Origin: SYIM01 sp039800325
GTDB lineage: Bacteria; Pseudomonadota; Gammaproteobacteria; Burkholderiales; Burkholderiaceae_E
Reading direction: 5' to 3'
NCBI GenBank assembly: GCA_039800325.1
Contig: JBDLQY010000179.1
Span: 1 to 6,166 of the forward strand
DNA length: 6,166 nucleotides
Shown piece by piece: positions 1-5,211 of the stretch (the stretch's first letter is position 1; each line of letters starts with the position of its first letter). Below the pieces are notes generated by a model. It had not been told where the DNA came from. It ran no database searches and was given only the letters and a program-made list of their open reading frames with translations. Position numbers and translations under genes: made by a program.

Positions 1-39
1 GTCATGTGTACATCGTCCGTCGCGTGCACGGTCAACCGC
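1..39. other. Left edge, no assignable gene
   Basis: These bases lie downstream of the rfbF stop on the minus strand. ATG codons on the minus strand end at 11 and 3; the first runs into a stop after three codons and the second leaves the window at once. A following gene may start here, but nothing can be assigned. Confidence 0.3.
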
Positions 40-960
40 TTACTGCGTTACCATGGTTTGCTCGGATGTTTCGTGCCTTTGATCTGGCAAACTCGCTAGT
101 AGCTTTTCTGTCACGCTACGACTCTCGAGCGCCACCTGCGGTCGTGTCCGTTTTGTGTTGGAGCCATACAGTTCACCGCTGGGAGTTGTGCCGCAATCCC
201 AAATTTTCCAGGGGGCGGCTTTTCGCTGCCATAAGTCGTCGAGGTAGTGTTTGTCTCGTAGGGTATCCATGGCAGCCCAAAATCCGTGGTGCTGCCATAC
301 AGCCAGAAGGTTGTCATTCGCAAGTGATTCCAGTGGCCCTCGCTCCCAGATTGTTCGATCGTCTTCTATCCGCTCTAGAACCTCTGGTTCGCAGACGAAA
401 AAACCGCCGCTAATCCAACGGCCATCGCCCTTGGGCTTTTCAAGAAAGCGTTTGACTCGGCCACTATCAATCTCTAGCGATCCGAATCGTGCCTGAGGCT
501 GTATCGCAGTCACTGTTGCCAACACTTCTTGGCGTTTGTGAAAATTTAGTAACTCGATCAGGTTGATGTCGCTGACCCCATCGCCATAGGTTAAAAAAAA
601 CGTACCGTCCAGATATTCGTGAACCCTTTTAAGGCGACCGCCAGTCTGAGTTTCTTCACCGGTATCGACCAAGGTGACTTTCCAGGGTTCAGCATGCCGA
701 TGATGCACGGCCATCCGGTTGTTGGACATGTCGAACGTTACATCCGACATATGCAGAAAGTAATTGGCGAAATACTCTTTGATCAGAAAGCCTTTATAGC
801 CGCAGCAAATTATGAAATCAGTGATGCCGTAGTGACCGTAAAGCTTCATGATGTGCCAAAGGATAGGTCGGCCGCCGATCTCTATCATTGGTTTTGGGCG
901 AAGATGCGACTCTTCGCTGATTCGGGTGCCAAAGCCGCCGGCGAGTATTACAGCTTGCAT
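40..960 (-). CDS. rfbF: Glucose-1-phosphate cytidylyltransferase with extended C-terminus
   Basis: This enzyme condenses CTP and alpha-D-glucose 1-phosphate to CDP-glucose in the cytoplasm, the first step toward CDP-linked 3,6-dideoxy and related sugars. The protein is 306 residues from the chosen ATG. Seen: the nucleotidyltransferase signature LAGGFGTR at residues 6-13 followed by PKPM at 22-25, the RfbF-typical stretch CCGYKGFLIKEYFANYF at 52-68, TGGRLKRV at 106-113, the metal-site region TYGDGVSD at 124-131, EKPKGDG at 174-180, GGFFV at 185-189 and MDTLRDK at 231-237. Similarity to RfbF runs without a break to APWKIWD at 249-255, where family members normally end near residue 257. About 51 further residues (256-306) match nothing I recognise. 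The start at 960 is preferred over an in-frame start 14 codons upstream because family members begin at this MxAVILAGG and AAAGGA (974-969) lies 8 bases before it. It is divergent from the TPR gene and has its own sigma-54-like promoter. No partner such as rfbG is visible before the window ends 39 bases downstream. Confidence 0.93.
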   Translation of the reverse strand: MQAVILAGGFGTRISEESHLRPKPMIEIGGRPILWHIMKLYGHYGITDFIICCGYKGFLIKEYFANYFLHMSDVTFDMSNNRMAVHHRHAEPWKVTLVDTGEETQTGGRLKRVHEYLDGTFFLTYGDGVSDINLIELLNFHKRQEVLATVTAIQPQARFGSLEIDSGRVKRFLEKPKGDGRWISGGFFVCEPEVLERIEDDRTIWERGPLESLANDNLLAVWQHHGFWAAMDTLRDKHYLDDLWQRKAAPWKIWDCGTTPSGELYGSNTKRTRPQVALESRSVTEKLLASLPDQRHETSEQTMVTQ

Positions 961-968
961 CTCAAGGA

Positions 969-974
969 TCCTTT
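969..974 (-). promoter_or_regulatory. Ribosome binding site deciding the rfbF start
   Basis: AAAGGA on the minus strand lies 8 bases before the ATG at 960-958. It supports this start over the in-frame start at 1002, which would add 14 residues not found in the family. Confidence 0.7.
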
Positions 975-997
975 CTACAGGCTTCGTCGCGCCTTGA

Positions 998-1013
998 AGC
1001 ATCTTCCATGCCA
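998..1013 (-). promoter_or_regulatory. Candidate sigma-54 (-24/-12) promoter for rfbF
   Basis: The minus strand reads TGGCATGGAAGATGCT. Against the RpoN consensus TGGCACGNNNNTTGCW it differs at two positions, C6 to T and T12 to A. The invariant GG (-24) and GC (-12) are present at the correct spacing, and a C precedes the first T as the consensus prefers. Transcription would start near 986-988, giving a leader of about 27 bases that contains the AAAGGA ribosome site. Such promoters need an enhancer-binding activator such as FleQ or FlrC. No activator site was identified. Confidence 0.5.
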
Positions 1014-1082
1014 GTCATTGCAGTGACAGTTTTCTGACGTAAATCGTGCCCCGGTTGCATTACAGTTACTCTCGGATCATCT

Positions 1083-2492
1083 ATGAGCTCAAAGCTTTTT
1101 CCCGCTAGCGCAGCCTCCCTCTCCACCCTCGGTTCCCGCCTGCGCCGTGAAGGTAGGCTGAGCGAGGCCATTGAGGCGCACCGTCAGGCGACTGCCCTTG
1201 ATCCATCCTCATGGGAAATCCAGGTCAACCTGGGTAATGCGCTGAAAGCAGCGGGGCGCTTTGAGGATGCGCTGTTAGCGTTCGACGCGGCCATTGCCCT
1301 TGGTGGCAAGGGCAGGGCGGTGCTGCATGGGCGTGGTACTGCTCTGCAGCAGCTTGGATGCTTCGGAGCAGCAGCTGAAACCTACGAAACGCAGTTAGGT
1401 GCTGACCCGAATGATTCGGTCATGCACTACCTCGTGGGTGTCTGTTACAAGGAGCTAGGGCGATTCGCGGACTCTCTCACGTCGTTTGAGCGTAGTCTGA
1501 CGCTGAACCCTTCGGATCCCGAGGTCGCTGGACAGCGTGGGCTGATATTGCTTACGCTTGGGCGTTTTCCTGAGGGTTTTCAACAGTTTGAGGTGCGCTG
1601 GCAAAGCCAGCATTTTGGTCCCGCGCGGGGACGGCGTGGCTTTGCGCAGCCGCTGTGGCTTGGGCAAAGCAATGTGGCCGGGCAGCGGATTCTTCTTCAC
1701 GCCGAGCAGGGCCTGGGCGACACGCTGCAGTTCTGTCGATATGCGCCCAGGGTGGCTGACCTTGGGGCGGAGGTGTTACTGGAGGTGCCTGCCTCCCTGG
1801 TCAAGCTGGTCCATTCATTGTCGGCTAAGGTCAGGGTTTTAGAGGCCGGCAAGCCTTTGCCGGACTTTGATTGCCATACGCCTTTAATGAGTCTGCCGCT
1901 GGCGTTCATGAATTTGGGGTGGTCACCCGGCGATTTTCCGGCGGAGGTGCCTTACCTGGGCGTTGAGGCGATCAGTCTTCGCGATTGGGGCGCTCGCCTG
2001 GCAAATCCCGTTGCCGGGTCTGGGCCTTCGTCTGGCCAACCGAGGCGTATTGGTCTGGTCTGGCGTGGTAGCCGTACCCATCTCGGCGACGCTGACCGAA
2101 GCCTTTCGCTTGATCAGTTGCTCAAGGCGCTGCTGCCTGCCGTGCCCGAGCACGTGCAATTTGTCAGTCTGCAGCGAGAACTTGCCGACGAAGACCGTCC
2201 AGCGCTTGCCGCCTGCCCGCGTATTCAGCATTTTGGCGCTGATCTGCATGATTTCTCGGACACGGCTGCTTTGTGCACGCTTGTGGATGAGGTGATCTCA
2301 GTCGACACCAGTGTGGCTCATCTGGCGGGTGCTCTGGCCCGGCCGTTGCGGCTGCTGCTTCCCTTTGTGCCCGACTGGCGTTGGCAGCTTGATCGGCCTG
2401 ACAGTCCCTGGTACCCCACAGCTCGTCTTTATCGGCAGCCGTCACGGGGTGACTGGGGGTCCGTACTGGCCGCGGTCGCTGGTGATTTATGA
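1083..2492 (+). CDS. TPR protein with C-terminal GT9/heptosyltransferase-like domain
   Basis: The protein has 469 residues with no signal peptide or membrane segment, so it is probably cytoplasmic. Residues ~10-175 hold about five TPR units, each with the G-x-A/Y-A-F-P pattern; examples are GRLSEAIEAHRQATALDP at 24-41, GRFEDALLAFDAAIAL at 58-73 and GRFADSLTSFERSLTLNP at 126-143. A Rossmann-like domain follows: EQGLGDTLQFCRYAP at 208-222, GLVWRGSRTH at 324-333, FVSLQ at 360-364, SVDTSVAHLAGAL at 406-418 and PDWRWQLDRPDSPWYP at 430-445. The last two blocks resemble the nucleotide-sugar site of GT9 heptosyltransferases, and this TPR plus GT-like architecture is familiar beside glycan and flagellin genes. 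The substrate is inferred from position: gmhA and hldE follow 55 bases downstream on the same strand. No CxxC pairs are present, unlike the iron-binding TibC/AAH autotransporter heptosyltransferases. The start ATG has only a weak GGA 6 bases upstream. It could instead be a non-catalytic scaffold. Confidence 0.85.
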   Translation: MSSKLFPASAASLSTLGSRLRREGRLSEAIEAHRQATALDPSSWEIQVNLGNALKAAGRFEDALLAFDAAIALGGKGRAVLHGRGTALQQLGCFGAAAETYETQLGADPNDSVMHYLVGVCYKELGRFADSLTSFERSLTLNPSDPEVAGQRGLILLTLGRFPEGFQQFEVRWQSQHFGPARGRRGFAQPLWLGQSNVAGQRILLHAEQGLGDTLQFCRYAPRVADLGAEVLLEVPASLVKLVHSLSAKVRVLEAGKPLPDFDCHTPLMSLPLAFMNLGWSPGDFPAEVPYLGVEAISLRDWGARLANPVAGSGPSSGQPRRIGLVWRGSRTHLGDADRSLSLDQLLKALLPAVPEHVQFVSLQRELADEDRPALAACPRIQHFGADLHDFSDTAALCTLVDEVISVDTSVAHLAGALARPLRLLLPFVPDWRWQLDRPDSPWYPTARLYRQPSRGDWGSVLAAVAGDL

Positions 2493-2547
2493 GGCCGTCG
2501 CGCCCGGTACGGTCCTTGCTGCGCTTTGGCAGAAACCAGGGTGCGCC

Positions 2548-3126
2548 ATGGAAGTCCGTCAATTTCTCGACAATCTTGAGCAACACCGGCGTGTATTTGC
2601 CGGCTTGGACGCTTTAGCGCCCGCCGTATCAGCAGCTGTCGATGCAATTACCAGTGCGCTGGCCAATCAGCGCAAGCTGATGCTTTGCGGCAATGGCGGC
2701 TCCGCCGCCGATTGTCAGCATATTGCGGCCGAGTTGACCGGCCGGTTCATCAAAGATCGCAGGCCTTTGGCTGCTGTAGCCCTTACCACCGATACTTCGG
2801 CGCTGACGGCCATCGGAAACGACTACGGCTATGACCATGTCTTCGCGCGTCAGGTTCAGGCGCTGGGGCAGGGTGGCGATTGTTTGCTGGCTATCTCAAC
2901 CTCGGGTAACTCGCCCAGCATTCTTTCGGCCGTGAATGCCGCCCGTACGCTGGGCATTCAAACCATCGCACTCGCCGGTCGTGATGGCGGCAAGCTTGCG
3001 GCGTTGTGTGACACCGCCATTGTGGTCAATAGCGATATCACGGCCCGCATTCAGGAAGCGCATATCTTCATTGGACATATGATCTGCGCGGGCATTGAGG
3101 CTGCGCTGGGTCTTGGGCAGGACTGA
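2548..3126 (+). CDS. gmhA: Phosphoheptose (sedoheptulose-7-phosphate) isomerase
   Basis: GmhA converts sedoheptulose 7-phosphate to D-glycero-D-manno-heptose 7-phosphate, the first committed step of ADP-heptose synthesis in the cytoplasm. From the chosen ATG the protein is 192 residues, the same length as E. coli GmhA. A single SIS domain fills it: CGNGGSAADCQHIAAELTGRF at 47-67, GNDYGYDHVF at 90-99, ISTSGNS at 116-122 (sugar-phosphate loop), LAGRDGGKL at 142-150 and RIQEAHIFIGH at 167-177. H58, E62, Q169 and H177 sit where the family's zinc and active-site ligands are found. The frame is open to 2311, but that extension overlaps the TPR gene and is unrelated to GmhA. AGGG (2538-2541) 6 bases before 2548 supports this start. 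It lies 55 bases after the TPR gene and 4 bases before hldE, so cotranscription is likely. E. coli-type DiaA is a SIS relative, but the motifs and the hldE partner favour GmhA. Confidence 0.94.
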   Translation: MEVRQFLDNLEQHRRVFAGLDALAPAVSAAVDAITSALANQRKLMLCGNGGSAADCQHIAAELTGRFIKDRRPLAAVALTTDTSALTAIGNDYGYDHVFARQVQALGQGGDCLLAISTSGNSPSILSAVNAARTLGIQTIALAGRDGGKLAALCDTAIVVNSDITARIQEAHIFIGHMICAGIEAALGLGQD

Positions 3127-3133
3127 TTCCGTG
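3119..3133 (+). promoter_or_regulatory. Ribosome site and GTG start of hldE within the gmhA end
   Basis: AGGA (3119-3122) overlaps the last codons of gmhA and is followed after 8 bases by GTG (3131-3133). A second strong purine run, GGAGGTGA at 3173-3180, lies inside the gene but has no in-frame ATG, GTG or TTG after it, so it does not define a start. Confidence 0.6.
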
Positions 3134-4612
3134 GGTGATTCGACTAAGCGAGCGGGCGATTCGCAGCTGACCGGAGGTGAGGCTGCCCTTCAGGTACCTG
3201 ACTTCAAGTGCGCCTCGCTCTTGGTGGTGGGCGATGTCATGCTGGACTCTTATTGGCATGGCAAAACATCGCGCATCTCACCTGAGGCACCGGTACCTGT
3301 GGTGTCGGTGGGTCGTGAAGAAGCCCGGCTGGGCGGCGCGGGTAACGTTGCCTATAACGCTGCGGTTCTGGGAGCCCGTACCTGCATGCTCGGTCTGGCT
3401 GGCCAGGACGACTCTGGGGATCGACTTGACGCGCTGCTGAAAGAACGCGGTATCACTGCGGATCTCATTCGTGTGCCGGGTGCGCGCACCATCACCAAGT
3501 TGCGCGTGATGTCACAAAACCAGCAGCTGATTCGTTTGGATTTCGAAGACGCTTTCGTGGGCTGGGATGGCTCGGGCCTGATGACCGGATTTCTAGAGCG
3601 CCTTCAGCAGGTGCGCGCTGTGATCTTTTCTGATTACGCGAAAGGCATGCTTCGCCAGGTGGGTCTGCTGATTGCGGCCGCGCGTGCTGCGGGGAAGCCC
3701 ATCATCGTTGACCCCAAGGGCACAGACTTTGGGCGTTACCGGGGCGCGACCGTCATCACACCGAATTACAGTGAATTTGAAGCTGTGATGGGCAAGTGCC
3801 GTGACGAGGCTGAGATCGAAGCACGCGCCATCGAACTGCGCGAGGCGCTGGATTTGTCTGCAGTGCTGATTACCCGCAGTGAAAAGGGTATGTCGCTTTT
3901 TGCGAGGGGAGAGGCTCCGCTGCATCTGCCTACGCGCGCCCAGGAAGTGTACGACGTGACCGGCGCCGGCGACACTGTAGTGGCTACGCTGGGTGCGGCG
4001 ATGGCGGCGGGTTTGCCACTGGCAAGGGCGGCGGCCTTATCTAACGTAGCGGCCGGTATCGTGGTTGGCAAGCTCGGTACCGCCACTGTGACTGTCCCGG
4101 AGCTCGAACTTGCGCTGCGCGCGGGGAATCGCGCGACGCGCCGTGGCATCTGCTGCGAACACCAGCTGCTCGCGCGCGTGACGCAAGCCCGCGAGCAGGG
4201 CGAGCGCATCGTAATGACCAATGGATGCTTTGATCTGTTGCATCCCGGCCATATCGATTATCTGGAAAAGGCGCGTGCCCTGGGTGATCGACTGATCGTG
4301 GCGGTGAACGATGACGAATCGGTGCGCCGTCTGAAGGGTTCGCAACGGCCCCTGAATCCGCTGGCTACGCGCATGCGGATGCTGGCGGCGCTGTCCTGTG
4401 TGGACTGGGTGGTGTCGTTTGCAGAAGACACGCCCGAGCGCCTGTATAGCCGTGTGCTGCCTGATGTCTTGGTCAAGGGCGGTGACTACAGGCCCGAAGA
4501 CATTGCCGGTGCCCGGCAAGTCGTCGCCGCTGGCGGCGAGGTACGAGTGCTCGACTTTATCGAGGGTCACTCGACCACCAAACTCATTGAACGCATTCGC
4601 GACTCGCGCTAG
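3131..4612 (+). CDS. hldE: Bifunctional heptose-7-phosphate kinase / heptose-1-phosphate adenylyltransferase
   Basis: HldE phosphorylates D-glycero-beta-D-manno-heptose 7-phosphate to the 1,7-bisphosphate and later adenylylates heptose 1-phosphate to ADP-heptose. From the GTG start it has 493 residues (E. coli about 477). The N-terminal PfkB/ribokinase domain (~25-335) shows GDVMLD at 34-39, TSRISPEAPVPVV at 46-58, GGAGNVAYN at 68-76, TKLRVMSQNQQLIRLDFE at 122-139, DPKGTDF at 194-200 and DVTGAGDTV at 275-283, with the catalytic Asp at 281. The C-terminal nucleotidyltransferase domain (~345-493) has TNGCFDLLHPGH at 363-374 including HxGH, then RLKGSQRPLNP, VKGGDY and a terminal STTKLI. There is no in-frame ATG before the kinase motif GDVMLD. 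GTG 3131 is chosen because AGGA (3119-3122) lies 8 bases upstream, inside the end of gmhA, and the gene then follows the gmhA stop by 4 bases, suggesting coupled translation. A TTG at 3095 would overlap gmhA by 32 bases. Both active sites look intact. Confidence 0.95.
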   Translation: MGDSTKRAGDSQLTGGEAALQVPDFKCASLLVVGDVMLDSYWHGKTSRISPEAPVPVVSVGREEARLGGAGNVAYNAAVLGARTCMLGLAGQDDSGDRLDALLKERGITADLIRVPGARTITKLRVMSQNQQLIRLDFEDAFVGWDGSGLMTGFLERLQQVRAVIFSDYAKGMLRQVGLLIAAARAAGKPIIVDPKGTDFGRYRGATVITPNYSEFEAVMGKCRDEAEIEARAIELREALDLSAVLITRSEKGMSLFARGEAPLHLPTRAQEVYDVTGAGDTVVATLGAAMAAGLPLARAAALSNVAAGIVVGKLGTATVTVPELELALRAGNRATRRGICCEHQLLARVTQAREQGERIVMTNGCFDLLHPGHIDYLEKARALGDRLIVAVNDDESVRRLKGSQRPLNPLATRMRMLAALSCVDWVVSFAEDTPERLYSRVLPDVLVKGGDYRPEDIAGARQVVAAGGEVRVLDFIEGHSTTKLIERIRDSR

Positions 4613-4753
4613 ACGGCTACAGCGGCCGAGTCTTGGTCGTTGCCGTTAGTTCGCTAGCGCCGAGGCCGGGGCGCTCGGCCGCTGCCAGCGCGGCCCGATA
4701 GCAGACGATCTCCGAACCTTAGAGCCACCTCGACCTCGGGTGCCAAAAAAACC
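4613..4753. other. Intergenic region with GC-rich inverted repeats after hldE
   Basis: The 191-base gap between hldE and the next gene contains this promoter-free part. AGCGCC (4656-4661) pairs with GGCGCT (4670-4675) over an 8-base loop. GGCCGC (4677-4682) pairs with GCGGCC (4690-4695) over a 7-base loop. Either could fold in RNA, but neither is followed by a T run, so they are poor intrinsic terminators. A7 at 4745-4751 abuts the downstream promoter, and GTGCCA (4740-4745) is an inverted copy of the promoter's TGGCAC (4754-4759). No small ORF or RNA gene is recognisable. Confidence 0.45.
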
Positions 4754-4769
4754 TGGCACGCGCTTTGCT
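4754..4769 (+). promoter_or_regulatory. Consensus sigma-54 (-24/-12) promoter of the TPR-flagellin operon
   Basis: TGGCACGCGCTTTGCT matches the RpoN consensus TGGCACGNNNNTTGCW at every defined position, with GG at -24 and GC at -12 correctly spaced. Transcription is predicted near 4779-4781, leaving a leader of about 24 bases that carries GGAG before the ATG at 4804. No further promoter is visible between the two genes it precedes, so flagellin is probably read from it. An enhancer-binding activator (FleQ/FlrC class) is expected from the family. Its binding site was not identified. Confidence 0.85.
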
Positions 4770-4803
4770 CATGCCCAGTACGAGGCAAATTTGGAGAAAT
4801 TCC

Positions 4804-5187
4804 ATGACTACTCTGGCAATTGAGCAACATCAGGACACCATCATGCTGCGCGCCAGCGGTCCGGATTCCGTCGGCTTTCCGACGCCGGATCAGATTCGCG
4901 CATCAATCCAGCAATTGGTTGCTGAAAACGACCTTGATCAGGCGCAGTCTCTGGCTGACGAGGGTCTCAATGTATATCCCGAAAGCGAAGGCGTGCTTGC
5001 CATCGCTGGGCTTCTGGCAATCGTTCGCCAGAACTGGAACCAGGCCGTAGACCTGCTGGGCAGATTGCTCGAACTGCAGGGCGAGCGCGCCTCCGAATTC
5101 GCTCGAATGATGTACGAGCGTGCCCTTAACTGCGGCGGCAAGACGAGTGTGCCGCAGCGGCAAGAGCTTGCCGCGACGATCGAGTAA
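4804..5187 (+). CDS. Small TPR-like helical protein upstream of flagellin, function unknown
   Basis: The protein has 127 residues, is soluble, and has no signal peptide or membrane helix. After a variable N-terminus, residues ~34-115 form helix pairs with TPR-like spacing: IRASIQQLVAENDLDQAQSL, GLNVYPESEGVLAIAGLLAI and NWNQAVDLLGRLLELQ, followed by a last helix near EFARMMYERAL. The LDQAQSLADEGLNVYPES segment looks like the second helix of a TPR ending in the usual P. In-frame starts at 4765 (TTG) and 4771 (ATG) lie within or just after the sigma-54 promoter, before the predicted transcript start. ATG 4804 has GGAG (4793-4796) 7 bases upstream and is preferred. Flagellin begins 24 bases after its stop, so the two are almost certainly cotranscribed. 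By position it may act on flagellin as a chaperone, regulator or accessory to modification. This is inference; no named family was recognised. Confidence 0.85.
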   Translation: MTTLAIEQHQDTIMLRASGPDSVGFPTPDQIRASIQQLVAENDLDQAQSLADEGLNVYPESEGVLAIAGLLAIVRQNWNQAVDLLGRLLELQGERASEFARMMYERALNCGGKTSVPQRQELAATIE

Positions 5188-5211
5188 TTCGCTTCCTACG
5201 AGGACGCCTCC

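Larger units (their letters stand above)
961..1082. other. Divergent intergenic region rfbF / TPR gene
   Basis: These 122 bases separate the two divergent genes. The minus-strand sigma-54-like site at 998-1013 is the only convincing element. On the plus strand a TTGCA at 1055-1059 resembles a -12 box but lacks a matching -24 box. GTGACA at 1023-1028 resembles a sigma-70 -35 box but has no good -10 at the right distance. The promoter of the plus-strand heptose genes is therefore unresolved. Confidence 0.6.

Noticed and set aside
6..413. Plus-strand open frame of 135 codons at the left edge
   Set aside because: It is antisense to rfbF, has no family resemblance, and its frame follows the rfbF codon structure.
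1044..1059. Plus-strand sigma-54 promoter for the TPR-GT gene
   Set aside because: The -12 half TTGCA is perfect, but the -24 half is poor and lacks the GG dinucleotide at the right spacing.
2311..2547. N-terminal extension of gmhA
   Set aside because: It overlaps the end of the TPR-GT gene and is absent from GmhA. The ATG at 2548 gives the standard 192 residues with a suitable ribosome site.
2489..2596. ATGA overlap start after the TPR-GT gene, giving a ~36-residue ORF
   Set aside because: It runs out of frame into gmhA, has no recognisable motif and no good ribosome site.
3766..4570. Long minus-strand open frames of 151 and 177 codons
   Set aside because: They lie wholly inside hldE, whose kinase and HxGH motifs are unambiguous. 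Their products are low-complexity or Arg/His-rich with no recognisable motif.
4677..4695. Intrinsic terminator for hldE
   Set aside because: The stem is good, but it is followed by CGATAGCAGA with no T run. It is kept only as an inverted repeat.
4642..4701. Sigma-28 promoter candidates GCCGTTAG (4642) and CCCGATAG (4694)
   Set aside because: Each matches 6 of 8 bases of the -10 box, but neither has TAAA about 15 bases upstream, and both are far from a start codon.
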